Shown: positions 53,028 to 62,512, counted from the stretch's first letter. The stretch: 64,000 bases of DNA from RUG12783 sp946409545 (GCA_946409545.1 CAMJWT010000009.1:6432-70431), one strand, 5' to 3'. A program made the numbers and translations. Notes: generated by a model not told the origin, from the sequence alone.

Positions 53028-54308
53028 TTATTTCAAGTTTTTCTTTAAGAATTTAACTAATTCATCAGTAGTGAAAGTATATTCTTCTTTTTTAATCATA
53101 TCTTTAATTTTATAATTACCACTACTTACTTCATCATTACCAATAATCATTACAAAGGGAATATTATTACGTTCTGCATATTCAAAACACTTACCTACTT
53201 TTCGTTTATTCATTTCGATAAGAACACGACATCCAATTTCACGAAGTGATGTTGCAAGACGTAATGTATCAATACTTGTATCAAGTGGTACCATATAAAT
53301 ATCACTTATTGGTTCATCTTTCATTTCTTCTTTTAAAATTACATAAATTGGTTCAAGACCAAAACTTAATCCTACTGCTGGATACTCTTGGCCATTATCC
53401 ATAAAGTTTGTAATAATTTTATTGTATCTTCCACCAGCTCCGATAGCGCAAGTTAGTCTTTCTTTCTTATCATAGAATTCAAATACTAATCCCGTATAAA
53501 TAGATAAACCACGAGCTAAAGTACTAGTGAATCTGCAATCATCTAAGATACCTAATTCTTTTAAATAAGTATTTAATTCAATAATTTCTTCTACACCTTC
53601 GCGAATTAAATCATTCTTCTCACCAAGTTTTTCATAATCACTTAGTTTCTTTTCAAATAGATCTAATAATTTATCGATTTTTTCACCAGGAATTAAAGCT
53701 TCACTTAACATACTTATTAATTCTTCACGAGATACTTTTTCTTTTTTATCAATAATACCAATAACCGTATTAATTTTATCTTCATCAATACCTGCTTCAA
53801 CAATAAGTCCACTCATTAATTTACGATTATTATATTTGATATAAATATCGATTCCAAGAGCTTTATAAGTATTAACAGCCATAACCATTTGTTCTGCTTC
53901 AATATATCGATTATCAATACCTACAACATCAACATCACATTGATAAAATTCTCTTGTTCTTCCAAGTTTAACCGGACCATTTCTAAATACCCTTCCTATT
54001 TCATATCTTCTAAATGGCATTTGAAGGTCTTTATTTAATCCTACAACCTTACAGAATGGAACAGTAAGATCATAACGAAGTCCAAGATTTCGATCTCCTT
54101 GATCCGTTAATTTATATATTTCATTTAATATTTCTGCATCATCATCATACTTATAACTTAATAAGTCATAATAATTTAACATTGGTGTCTCAATTGGTAA
54201 ATAACCATATTTTTCAAAATTTCGACGTAATACATCCGTAATCTTATTTCTAATCATCATGTCTTTTGGCATATAGTCAAAAGTACCTTTAACATTCATT
54301 AATTTCAT
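53028..54308 (-). CDS. hisS: histidyl-tRNA synthetase
   Basis: 426 aa. NVKGTFDYMPKDMMIRNKI at the start, LGLRYDLTVPF (motif 2 region), RYEIGRVFRNGPVKLGRTRE and AIGAGGRYNKIITNF (His-binding) are diagnostic; an anticodon-binding domain follows from about residue 330. It charges tRNA-His. AAGGAGG lies before ATG. The leader of about 85 bases shows no recognisable T-box. Upstream of proS, but proS has its own leader. Confidence 0.96.
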   Translation of the reverse strand: MKLMNVKGTFDYMPKDMMIRNKITDVLRRNFEKYGYLPIETPMLNYYDLLSYKYDDDAEILNEIYKLTDQGDRNLGLRYDLTVPFCKVVGLNKDLQMPFRRYEIGRVFRNGPVKLGRTREFYQCDVDVVGIDNRYIEAEQMVMAVNTYKALGIDIYIKYNNRKLMSGLIVEAGIDEDKINTVIGIIDKKEKVSREELISMLSEALIPGEKIDKLLDLFEKKLSDYEKLGEKNDLIREGVEEIIELNTYLKELGILDDCRFTSTLARGLSIYTGLVFEFYDKKERLTCAIGAGGRYNKIITNFMDNGQEYPAVGLSFGLEPIYVILKEEMKDEPISDIYMVPLDTSIDTLRLATSLREIGCRVLIEMNKRKVGKCFEYAERNNIPFVMIIGNDEVSSGNYKIKDMIKKEEYTFTTDELVKFLKKNLK

Positions 54309-54397
54309 AATAATCCTCCTTTTAAATAAATGAATATACTATGAAATTTTGATGCCGAAAGATTAATTTTTGCATATTCTCACCACATTTCAAAGTT

Positions 54398-54426
54398 ATT
54401 TTAACACAACATAAAAAAAGAAGCAA
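54398..54426 (-). promoter_or_regulatory. promoter of hisS, overlapping the rny terminator
   Basis: -35 TTGCTT (54421-54426), 17-base spacer, -10 TAAAAT (54398-54403) with upstream TG. Same -35, spacer length and -10 as the ribosomal operon promoter. The -35 is part of the terminator stem of rny. Confidence 0.75.
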
Positions 54427-54441
54427 TTATCTTGCTTCTTC
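54413..54441 (-). terminator. terminator of rny
   Basis: Stem AGAAGCAA / TTGCTTCT with a 5-base loop and a run of seven Ts on the minus strand; it begins in the last codons of rny. Confidence 0.85.
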
Positions 54442-56010
54442 TGTTGCACGAGTTTCACGAACAACCGTGATTTTTATTGTACCTGGATATTGCATTGTAC
54501 TTTCAATCTTCTCTTTAATTTCACGAGCAATTTGAATACTCTTTAAATCATCAATTTCTTCAGGTTTAACAATAACACGTAATTCACGACCTGCTTGAAC
54601 AGCAAATGTTTTATCAATTCCATCAATATCATTAGCAACTTGTTCAAGTTGTTCAAGTCTCTTAATATAGTTTTCTAATGAATCATTTCTTGCACCAGGG
54701 CGAGATGCAGATAAAGCATCCGCAATAGCAACAATAACGCTTATTACACTTGTTGCCTCTGTGTCACCATGATGAGATGCAATAGCATTCAAAACAACTG
54801 GATGTTCATGATATTTTTTAGCAATATCTAAACCAATCTCAACATGACTTCCTTCAATTTCATGATCAATAGCTTTACCAATATCATGTAATAAACCAGC
54901 TCTTTTAGCTAAGTTAACATTTTCACCAAGTTCACCAGCAATAATACCTGATAAATGACCTACTTCAATCGAATGTTCTAAAGCATTTTGGCCATAACTT
55001 GTTCTAAAATGTAATTTACCAACTAATTCAATTAAGGCTGGATCCATTTTTGTAATACCAAGTTCAAATAAGGCATTATTACCATATTCGATAATCTTTT
55101 CATTAATTTCTTTACTTGTCTTATCATATAACTCTTCAATCTTTGTTGGATGAATACGTCCATCTTTAACTAATGCTTCAAGAGTTACTCTTGCGATTTC
55201 ACGACGTAGAGGATCAAAACTAGATAGTACGACTGCTTCTGGAGTATCATCAATAATTAAATCAACACCAGTTACGGCTTCAATTGTTCTAATATTACGT
55301 CCCTCTCGACCAATTAATCTTCCTTTCATTTCATCATTTGGAAGGTTAACTACCGTTACCGTTTCTTGAGATGCAATATCACTAGAGAATTTTTGCATAG
55401 ATGAAACTAACAATTCACGAGCTTTTTTATCACACTCTAATTTAGCTTCATTTTCCCTATCTTTAATATAACTTGCAATCTCTTTAGTCATGGTTTCTTT
55501 AACTTTATCCATAACCATTTTTTGTGCTTCTTCTTTGCTAATTCCTGAAATTTCATTCAAGACTTTAATTTGTTCTTGTTTAATCTCCTCAACTTTTGCT
55601 TTTTCTTCTTGTAATTGTGTTTGTTTATCAATTATTTTAGATTCACGTTCATCAAGAGCTTCTTCTCTCTTTTGAAATAATAAATCACGTTTATCAATAT
55701 TATCCTCTCTTTGAGATAATCTTGATTCTAAATCTTTAATTTCTTGTTTTCTTTCGCGATTTTCTTTTTCTGATTCCATTTTTAATTTGTGAATTTCTTC
55801 TTTGGCTTCAAGGATCATTTCTCTTTTAGCTTTTTCGCCATCTTTTCTTGCCTTTTCAAGAATAGATTCACTTTTTTTATTAGCTCTTGCGCCACGAATT
55901 ACATTAATAATTAGCATTACTACAATACCAACTACTAATCCAATGACTAAAAACAAAATAGGAGGTAGTCCAGATCCACTAGGATTTGGCCCTGTTTCTA
56001 ATACAAACAT
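54427..56010 (-). CDS. rny: ribonuclease Y
   Basis: 527 aa, full length. One membrane segment at about 17-40 (PPILFLVIGLVVGIVVMLII), a long charged coiled coil (about 45-190), a KH domain (MKGRLIGREGRNIRTIEAVT) near 230 and an HD domain with LLHDIGKAIDHE near 370. It is the endonuclease that starts mRNA decay in many Bacillota, held at the membrane. AAGGAG precedes ATG; a strong promoter lies about 130 bases upstream. Confidence 0.97.
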   Translation of the reverse strand: MFVLETGPNPSGSGLPPILFLVIGLVVGIVVMLIINVIRGARANKKSESILEKARKDGEKAKREMILEAKEEIHKLKMESEKENRERKQEIKDLESRLSQREDNIDKRDLLFQKREEALDERESKIIDKQTQLQEEKAKVEEIKQEQIKVLNEISGISKEEAQKMVMDKVKETMTKEIASYIKDRENEAKLECDKKARELLVSSMQKFSSDIASQETVTVVNLPNDEMKGRLIGREGRNIRTIEAVTGVDLIIDDTPEAVVLSSFDPLRREIARVTLEALVKDGRIHPTKIEELYDKTSKEINEKIIEYGNNALFELGITKMDPALIELVGKLHFRTSYGQNALEHSIEVGHLSGIIAGELGENVNLAKRAGLLHDIGKAIDHEIEGSHVEIGLDIAKKYHEHPVVLNAIASHHGDTEATSVISVIVAIADALSASRPGARNDSLENYIKRLEQLEQVANDIDGIDKTFAVQAGRELRVIVKPEEIDDLKSIQIAREIKEKIESTMQYPGTIKITVVRETRATEEAR

Positions 56011-56137
56011 TTTATCTCCTTCTGGTATTTTTCTTAAATTTAATAAGCTATCCCCATAATACCATGGTTAAGTACTATGAATTATTAACATCTATTTAAA
56101 TTATATTAAAACTATTAAAAATACATACAACACTTTA

Positions 56138-56166
56138 ATTGTAGATTTTAATTAATTCCTTGTCAA
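56138..56166 (-). promoter_or_regulatory. promoter of rny
   Basis: Consensus -35 TTGACA (56161-56166), 17-base spacer, -10 TACAAT (56138-56143). The leader is about 120 bases and holds TGGTATT / AATACCA arms (56023-56029 and 56058-56064), the inner one directly next to the ribosome site. Confidence 0.8.
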
Positions 56167-56228
56167 TTACTTTAACAAAAATATAGCCCAATTTTGACAT
56201 TTTAGTAGATTTTTATTTTCCTATATAT

Positions 56229-56234
56229 TATAAT
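56229..56234 (+). promoter_or_regulatory. -10 element for recU-PBP1
   Basis: TATAAT, 17 bases before the recU ATG; no matching -35 at normal distance (a TTGACA at 56194-56199 is 29 bases away). Confidence 0.4.
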
Positions 56235-56251
56235 TTAATATAGGTGATTTT

Positions 56252-56818
56252 ATGAATTACCCTCAGGGAATAAAAAAAGGTAACAGGATACCGACAGTTA
56301 AAAATATCGACTATAAAAATCGAGGTATGAATTTAGAAGAAGATTTAAATAATACCAACAATTATTATATCGAGAAAGGTATCGCTTATATTTATAAAAA
56401 ACCTACTCCTATTAAATTAGTTAAAGTTGATTATAAAATAGCTAAAATAACAGAAGCATATTTTGAAAGTCCATCAACAACTGATTATAATGGAATATAT
56501 AAAGGATATTATATTGATTTTGAAGCAAAAGAAACCAATAATAGTAAAGGATTCCCTTTAATCAATATTCATAGTCATCAAATTAAACATATAAGAAATA
56601 TTGATAAAGAGAAAGGTATATGTTTTTTAATAGTTAGATTTAATAAATTAAATGAGACTTATTTATTAATGTCTAACGATTTTATTAATTTTATTGATAA
56701 TAATGATAAAAAAGTTATTCCTATAACCTACTTTAAAGAAAAAGGATATTTAATTAAAGATAAATTTATCCCAAGAGTAGATTATTTAGAAATAATCAAG
56801 AAGTTATTGGAGGTATAA
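56252..56818 (+). CDS. recU: Holliday junction resolvase RecU
   Basis: 188 aa. MNYPQGIKKGNR at the start, GMNLEEDLNNTNNYYIEKG, then TDYNGIYKGYYIDFEAKET with the catalytic Asp and E-x-K of the nuclease, and FPLINIHSHQIKHI. It resolves recombination junctions. GGTGAT precedes ATG. It is followed after one base by the PBP1 gene, the classic recU-ponA pair of Bacillota, which supports both assignments. Confidence 0.95.
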   Translation: MNYPQGIKKGNRIPTVKNIDYKNRGMNLEEDLNNTNNYYIEKGIAYIYKKPTPIKLVKVDYKIAKITEAYFESPSTTDYNGIYKGYYIDFEAKETNNSKGFPLINIHSHQIKHIRNIDKEKGICFLIVRFNKLNETYLLMSNDFINFIDNNDKKVIPITYFKEKGYLIKDKFIPRVDYLEIIKKLLEV

Positions 56819-56819
56819 A

Positions 56820-59753
56820 ATGGAAAAGAAAAAAATAATAAAGAAAAAGCCTAACAATCAAGAGATTAAAAAAATTGAAACCAAACCAAATATTACTATT
56901 CCTAAAAGACCTAAAGAATCTAGAGGAATAAAAACAAGTACAATAGTTACAATTGTAATTGATATTATATTATTAGTTGGTACATTTGTTGGTTTCTATC
57001 ATTTCTTTGATAAAGTAACAGCCTTAATTATAACAGGACTATTATTCTTTATTTTATTAATAGGAGCTTATCTAGATAAGCCAAAGAAAACATCAAAAGT
57101 AAGAAGAGTTTTTAAAGTATTATTCACAATCTTCTTAACAATATGTTTAATAGGAGTCCTCGCCGTCTGTGCATTCTTTGGATACATTGTTAAAAATGCT
57201 CCATCTTTTGAAAAAGAGTTACTTAAAGAAAAAGAAGCAACGATTATTTATGATAAAGATGGTAATGAATATGCCAAAATTGGTACAGATATAAGAGAAA
57301 ATATTGAATATCCACAATTAAGTGAACAATTTGTTGATGCTTTAATAGCTACTGAAGATTCTCGTTTCTTCCAACACAACGGATTTGACTTAATGCGTTT
57401 CGTTAAAGCGGCTGGTGGTCAATTAGTTAAAAAACTATTAGGTGGCTCTGATAATGCTGGTGGTGGTTCAACATTAACAATGCAAGTTGTTAAAAATACC
57501 TTCACTAGTTCAGAAGATGAAGGTATCAAAGGTATTATCCGTAAGTTTACTGATATTTATATATCTATTTTCCAACTTGAAAAAAATTATACTAAAGAAC
57601 AAATTATTGAATTTTATGTTAATAACCATGAATTAATTGGTAATATTGGTGGTATCCAAGAAGGAAGTCGTTTCTTATTTAACAAAGATGCTAAAGACTT
57701 AACACTTCCAGAAGCAGCTCTTGTTGCAGGACTTTATCAAGCACCAACTTACTATAATCCATATAATAATCCAGAACGTGCAGAAAAACGTCGTGAAACG
57801 GTATTAAACTTAATGGTAAGACACCATTATATTACAAAAGAAGAACGTGAACTAGCAATGTCTGTTCCCGTTGAAAGTTTATTAAATCAAAATCATGCTA
57901 ATACAAACGTATATCAAGGATTTATTGATTTAGTTTGTGAAGAAGTTAAAAAACGTTGGGGAGTTGATCCTTATCAAGTTCCTCTACTAATTAATACGAC
58001 AATGGATCGTAAGGTTCAAGATGGTATTAATGATATTATGAGTGGTAAAACATATAAATGGAAAGATGATAAGATTCAAGGTGGTATCGCTGTTATTAAT
58101 TCTACTAATGGTCAAATTAAAGCTGTTGGTACAGGACGTAACAGAAATGGTGCTAAGAGTTACTCTTATGCAACATTTGATAAAGATACTTTAAGACAAA
58201 TTGGATCTACCGCAAAACCATTATTCGATTATGGACCAGGTATCGAATATAATAACTGGTCAACGGCAAAGATTTTTGATGATTCTGCTTACACTTATTC
58301 TGGTGGTCGAGCAATCCATAACTATGATGGAGTATATAAAGGAAAAATAACATTAAGATATGCTTTACTTGATTCAAGAAATATTCCTGCTCTTAAAGCA
58401 TTCCAACAAGTTGATAATAAAAAGATTGTTGAATTAGTTACAACCGTAGGAATTACTCCTGAAATAGATAAAAATGGATATATCCATGAAGCTCATGCAA
58501 TTGGAGCCTTCACAGGTTCAAGTCCACTTGTTATGGCAGGAGCATATCAAATATTTAGTAATGGTGGATATTTCTTTGAACCATTCTCTGTTACAAAGAT
58601 AACATTTAGAGATACTGGTGAATCTGATGAATATACATCAAAGAAAATAAAAGTAATTAGTGATTCTACAGCATGGATGATAACAGACGTTCTAAAAGAT
58701 GTTACAAATAGTAGTAGTCGATTTAGACCAAAATTATCAGATGATATTGTGGCAATCAAAACCGGAACAACAAACTTCGATTCAGCTACTAAGAAGAAAT
58801 TCAAATTAAAAGATTATGCTATCCGTGATTATTGGGTAGATGGTTATACCAAAGATACCGTTATTAGTGTATGGATGGGATACGATAAAATAAGTAATAA
58901 GAATTATTTAAACTTTAATAGTGATGGTTGGAGACGTGATGGCTTGTTTGTTGCCGCTGCTAAAGTTTCATTTAGTCATAAAAAGAGTGATTGGTCACGC
59001 CCAAAAGCTGTCGTTCCCGTCACTGTTGAAAAAGGAAGCGACCCTCCAAAGTTACCATCTAATAACACACCTGGAGATCAAAAAATAACCGAGTACTTTA
59101 AAGCAGGAACTGAACCAACAGAGGTATCAACGAAATATCTATCTTCGCTTAATCCTACTGGCCTAACGGGAACAATGAGAAGTGACAATTCTGTTCTATT
59201 GTCTTGGAACCCTGTTGCAAACCCTGGATATCAAGAAGATTTAACATTTGGATATTTAATCTTCTATAATGGAACGCAAATAGACTTTACAACAAATACA
59301 ACATATATTGTTACGAATGGTTCAGTTGGTACATATACTGTTAAATCAGGATATAAATCAAAAGATGGAAAATCTTATAAAAATACAAGTACTGGTACAA
59401 GCGTTAAAGTTGAAACAAGTATTACAGCTAAACTTACTGGAAGTAGTTATTCTTCTTATAATGTTGGTGATTATATACCATCATCCCTATATGATGGATC
59501 AATGGTATATGTATCCAATAATATTACTGGAGAAAATGTTACAAGCCAGGCTAAGATAACAAAATCGATTACAGATAAAAATGGTAATACCGTATCAACG
59601 GTAACATCTAGTGCAGCAAATACATATAAGGTTACTTACAAAATTGAATATAATGGTAAAACAGAATATCTATCGAACACAATTGAAATTAAGGGAAATA
59701 CACCTCCACCTCAAGAGGAGCCAGAAGAAGAACCCCCTGAAAATACAGATTAA
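56820..59753 (+). CDS. class A penicillin-binding protein (PBP1)
   Basis: 977 aa. A Lys-rich cytoplasmic start, then three hydrophobic segments (about 40-60, 65-85, 98-123), more than the usual one. Glycosyltransferase domain at about 140-325: ATEDSRFFQHNGFDLMRF with the catalytic Glu, and GGSTLTMQVVKN. Transpeptidase domain at about 395-700: S462 in GSTAKP, SRN near 518, KTG near 646. The C-terminal 200 residues hold an FN3-like beta domain (SVLLSWNPVANPGYQED) and further strands, ending in a Pro/Glu tail. It polymerises and crosslinks peptidoglycan. Start is ATG with GGAGG overlapping the recU end. Confidence 0.95.
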   Translation: MEKKKIIKKKPNNQEIKKIETKPNITIPKRPKESRGIKTSTIVTIVIDIILLVGTFVGFYHFFDKVTALIITGLLFFILLIGAYLDKPKKTSKVRRVFKVLFTIFLTICLIGVLAVCAFFGYIVKNAPSFEKELLKEKEATIIYDKDGNEYAKIGTDIRENIEYPQLSEQFVDALIATEDSRFFQHNGFDLMRFVKAAGGQLVKKLLGGSDNAGGGSTLTMQVVKNTFTSSEDEGIKGIIRKFTDIYISIFQLEKNYTKEQIIEFYVNNHELIGNIGGIQEGSRFLFNKDAKDLTLPEAALVAGLYQAPTYYNPYNNPERAEKRRETVLNLMVRHHYITKEERELAMSVPVESLLNQNHANTNVYQGFIDLVCEEVKKRWGVDPYQVPLLINTTMDRKVQDGINDIMSGKTYKWKDDKIQGGIAVINSTNGQIKAVGTGRNRNGAKSYSYATFDKDTLRQIGSTAKPLFDYGPGIEYNNWSTAKIFDDSAYTYSGGRAIHNYDGVYKGKITLRYALLDSRNIPALKAFQQVDNKKIVELVTTVGITPEIDKNGYIHEAHAIGAFTGSSPLVMAGAYQIFSNGGYFFEPFSVTKITFRDTGESDEYTSKKIKVISDSTAWMITDVLKDVTNSSSRFRPKLSDDIVAIKTGTTNFDSATKKKFKLKDYAIRDYWVDGYTKDTVISVWMGYDKISNKNYLNFNSDGWRRDGLFVAAAKVSFSHKKSDWSRPKAVVPVTVEKGSDPPKLPSNNTPGDQKITEYFKAGTEPTEVSTKYLSSLNPTGLTGTMRSDNSVLLSWNPVANPGYQEDLTFGYLIFYNGTQIDFTTNTTYIVTNGSVGTYTVKSGYKSKDGKSYKNTSTGTSVKVETSITAKLTGSSYSSYNVGDYIPSSLYDGSMVYVSNNITGENVTSQAKITKSITDKNGNTVSTVTSSAANTYKVTYKIEYNGKTEYLSNTIEIKGNTPPPQEEPEEEPPENTD

Positions 59754-59783
59754 AAAAAAAGGAAATTTATATTTCCTTTTTTA
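59752..59783. terminator. bidirectional terminator between PBP1 and Cys-cluster protein genes
   Basis: Stem AAAAAAGGAAAT / ATTTCCTTTTTT with loop TTAT; it serves the two convergent genes. Confidence 0.85.
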
Positions 59784-60350
59784 TTTGTGATTTTTTTTAA
59801 GATAAATAATATCTTTAATTAATCTACACATCATTTTAATTGAAGTAACTGATATTAAGGGAAAATTAATATCAAATAAAGCAATATCACGAGGAGCAAA
59901 ATAATCATGAATAGTAACCATTCTTTTACGAATTCCCATAACTTGTAATAATTTAAAGTCTTTATAAGTTGGCACTTTTCTTTTTTCATATACACGATGA
60001 CAAAAATATAATTTGCAAGCAACGTTATGCGAAGGACATCCATTACTTCTTACATGAGGGCAAATACGGCAACAACCATTTTTTAGACCAGCCATACAAT
60101 AACCATTAGAATCAAACTCACAAATATTCTCATAATTAAAATATTCATCTATCTCTTTACAAACTTCATCAAAAATATATGTATTACGTTTACTCTTTCT
60201 TTTAATATTTAAAGCATGAATCTCTTTTTCAATACGTTTATCATCAGATTTAAACTTTACAAAAGAAAAAAAGTAAGAACGGTATATAAATAATCTTCGA
60301 TAGAATTTCTTTAAATCTTTATCATTTTTAATAACTATATTCATAGACAT
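59781..60350 (-). CDS. hypothetical protein with cysteine cluster, 189 aa
   Basis: No named family. The middle holds eight or more cysteines: CEFDSNGYC, GCCRICPHVRSNGCPSHN and ACKLYFC. The pattern GCCxxCxx..NGC..xxCKLxFC recurs, from memory, in uncharacterised clostridial proteins and suggests a metal or iron-sulfur site. The flanks are basic and helical, with no signal peptide. Several starts are possible (GTG 60353, ATG 60350, ATG 60344); ATG 60350 has the best spacing from AGGG. A TGTTATAAT extended -10 lies only 10 bases upstream, so the leader is very short. Confidence 0.75.
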   Translation of the reverse strand: MSMNIVIKNDKDLKKFYRRLFIYRSYFFSFVKFKSDDKRIEKEIHALNIKRKSKRNTYIFDEVCKEIDEYFNYENICEFDSNGYCMAGLKNGCCRICPHVRSNGCPSHNVACKLYFCHRVYEKRKVPTYKDFKLLQVMGIRKRMVTIHDYFAPRDIALFDINFPLISVTSIKMMCRLIKDIIYLKKNHK

Positions 60351-60406
60351 CACTTCCCTATTATAACAAATTTATAATTAAAGATAAACTTTAGATAAAA
60401 TCATGT

Positions 60407-60412
60407 TATAAT
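60407..60412 (+). promoter_or_regulatory. extended -10 of the zinc-ribbon / TPM operon
   Basis: ATGTTATAAT, divergent from a mirror-like TGTTATAAT at 60360-60365 serving the Cys-cluster gene. No good -35 is visible. Confidence 0.5.
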
Positions 60413-60432
60413 AAAATACGAGGATGGTGAAA

Positions 60433-61506
60433 ATGAGTAATACTAAAGGCGAAGCAATGGGAACGAAATGTCCTGCTTGTGGAGCATCAATCGATTTTGA
60501 TCCTAAAGCTAGTAAATGGAAATGTAAATATTGTTTTAGTGAATTCACACTAGAAGAAATGGAAAAAGTTACTAGTGGATCAGCATCAGAAGAAAAAAAC
60601 AAGAAAAAAGAAGTAACAAAAGAAAATGTTGATTATTACACATATAATTGCCAAAGTTGTGGAGCAGAAATCATCGCTGATAATGAAACTGCAGCAACAT
60701 TCTGTGTATATTGTGGTAATACAACAATTTTAAGAAATAAATTAGATGGTGATTTTAAACCAGATTATGTTATACCATTTAAGACGGAAAAGAAAGAAGC
60801 TGAAGAGGCCTTTAAATCACTTTCTAAAGGACGAATGTTTGTTCCAAAGGATTTTACTAAACAAGAAAATATTGAAAAGATAAGAGGTATTTATATACCA
60901 TTCTGGCTATATGATTTTGATGCCTTTGGTGATATCTCAGGAACCGCTACTAAAATACAATCATGGACAACAGGAAATACCCAATATACTAAGACTGATT
61001 ATTATAATGTTGAAAGAGCAGCAAGTATGAGTTTTAGTAAAGTACCGGTTGATGGATCAACAAGATTTGATAATGATATTATGGATACTATTCAACCATA
61101 TAATTACAACGAATTACAAAAATATAATCATGCTTATCTATCAGGCTTTTATGCAGAACGATATGATCAAGATAAAGATGAATTACAAAACATTTCAGAA
61201 GGACGCGTAAAAAAATCAGTTGAAATGGAACTTGAAAATGATATTAAAGGTTATGCCACTAAAAATATTAAACAAAAAAATATTAATTCGAAGTTAACAA
61301 ATGTTAAATACGCTCTACTTCCAGTATGGATGGTAAATGTTAAATATAAAGATAAACAATATTTATTCGCAATGAATGGACAAAATGGTAAATTTATAGG
61401 AGACATTCCATTAGATAAAACAAAAGTAACCATTTATACTATTTTATGTTTTGTTATTATTGCATTAATTGTATTAGGAATAAGTTACCTAATATTTAAG
61501 TTATAG
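60433..61506 (+). CDS. zinc-ribbon protein with C-terminal membrane segment, 357 aa
   Basis: Two zinc-ribbon motifs near the N-terminus: CPACGASIDFDPKASKWKC plus KYC, and CQSCGAEIIADNETAATFC plus VYC. A beta-rich middle (about 110-325; YVIPFKTEKKEAEEAFKSL, IPFWLYDFDAFGDISG) follows. The last 25 residues are a membrane segment (TIYTILCFVIIALIVLGISY). Often annotated TFIIB-type zinc-ribbon protein, though a transcription role is not supported. ATG at 60433 is used. Eight bases before the TPM gene, so probably a functional pair. Confidence 0.85.
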   Translation: MSNTKGEAMGTKCPACGASIDFDPKASKWKCKYCFSEFTLEEMEKVTSGSASEEKNKKKEVTKENVDYYTYNCQSCGAEIIADNETAATFCVYCGNTTILRNKLDGDFKPDYVIPFKTEKKEAEEAFKSLSKGRMFVPKDFTKQENIEKIRGIYIPFWLYDFDAFGDISGTATKIQSWTTGNTQYTKTDYYNVERAASMSFSKVPVDGSTRFDNDIMDTIQPYNYNELQKYNHAYLSGFYAERYDQDKDELQNISEGRVKKSVEMELENDIKGYATKNIKQKNINSKLTNVKYALLPVWMVNVKYKDKQYLFAMNGQNGKFIGDIPLDKTKVTIYTILCFVIIALIVLGISYLIFKL

Positions 61507-61514
61507 GAGGACAC

Positions 61515-62447
61515 ATGAAAAAGATATTATATTGTTTATTAACACTACTCCTATTCTTCTCTTTTAATGTTAATGCAAGTACAAATACATATGAAAGAAC
61601 TGAAGAAAATAATTATGGAGTAAAAAAAGAAACAGATTATCATAATAGATTAAATTCAATCATGAAAACAAAATATGTTGATGCATCTGAAAAAATATAT
61701 GACTTCTCTGATATCTTAACAGAAAGTGAAGAACAAGAATTAAAGCTTTTAATTGATGCATACTATAAGAAAACAGGATTTGATTTAGTAATTGTTACTG
61801 ATAACGTACCATATACAGACGATAAAGAAAATGAAGAATACGCAGATGACTTCTATGATTATAATGATTTTGGACTTGATACCAAACATTATGATGGTGT
61901 TATTCTATTTAGAAACACATATGAAGCCAATCCTTATTACACGATGGAATTAACAGGAAATGCCCAACTTTATTACACACCAAAAATTGATGATATATTA
62001 GATACAATTTATGATGAAATAAAAGGAAAACAATATTTAAATGGATTTAAACATTTTATAAGTTTACTAGATAGTTTTTATGAAAGTGGAATTCCAAGTG
62101 AAATGGAAGGATATACATTAGACGATAAAGGACACTTAGTACCACCACCTAAAGAACCCGAAGAATATAAAGTACCAACAATATTGATGATTATATCAGC
62201 AGTTATTGGTACATCAATTTTTACAGGAGTAAATGTAAATAAAAACAAAATGGTTAAACATGCATATGAAGCTAATACTTTTATGGATCAAAGCACAGTT
62301 AATTACACTAAAAGAACCGATACTTTTATTAATAGTGTTGTTACTCATCATACAATAAGTTCTGACTCCGGTGGCTCAGGAGGTGGATTTAGTTCTCATT
62401 CTGGATCATCTGGATTCGGACATACAGGAGGAGGAAGACATGGTTAA
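61515..62447 (+). CDS. TPM-domain membrane protein, 310 aa
   Basis: Signal peptide (ILYCLLTLLLFFSFNVNA), TPM domain at about 50-195 (YDFSDILTESEEQELKLLID, FDLVIVTDNVPY, DGVILFRNTYE), a membrane segment near 215-238 (VPTILMIISAVIGTSIFTGV), and a Gly/Ser/His-rich tail (GGSGGGFSSHSGSSGFGH). YgcG/TLP18.3-like proteins have this order; the function of bacterial members is unclear. AGGAGG precedes ATG. Ends at a strong terminator. Confidence 0.9.
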   Translation: MKKILYCLLTLLLFFSFNVNASTNTYERTEENNYGVKKETDYHNRLNSIMKTKYVDASEKIYDFSDILTESEEQELKLLIDAYYKKTGFDLVIVTDNVPYTDDKENEEYADDFYDYNDFGLDTKHYDGVILFRNTYEANPYYTMELTGNAQLYYTPKIDDILDTIYDEIKGKQYLNGFKHFISLLDSFYESGIPSEMEGYTLDDKGHLVPPPKEPEEYKVPTILMIISAVIGTSIFTGVNVNKNKMVKHAYEANTFMDQSTVNYTKRTDTFINSVVTHHTISSDSGGSGGGFSSHSGSSGFGHTGGGRHG

Positions 62448-62464
62448 AAAACCATGTCTTTTTT
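62435..62464 (+). terminator. terminator of the TPM gene
   Basis: Perfect 11-bp stem AAGACATGGTT / AACCATGTCTT with loop AAAA and a T-run; the left arm lies in the last codons of the gene. Confidence 0.9.
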
Positions 62465-62473
62465 ACATATATA

Positions 62474-62503
62474 TTTACTATAAACTACGTTTTATGATAT
62501 AAT
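62474..62503 (+). promoter_or_regulatory. promoter of tRNA-Leu
   Basis: -35 TTTACT (62474-62479), 18-base spacer, extended -10 TGATATAAT (hexamer 62498-62503), ending 9 bases before the tRNA. Confidence 0.7.
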
Positions 62504-62512
62504 CTATTTGTT

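Noticed and set aside
54309..54390. T-box or other riboswitch before hisS
   Set aside because: Hairpins are possible (GAATAT/ATATTC), but no T-box sequence is present in the short leader.
56194..56199. TTGACA as -35 of recU
   Set aside because: It is 29 bases from TATAAT, too far for a standard promoter.
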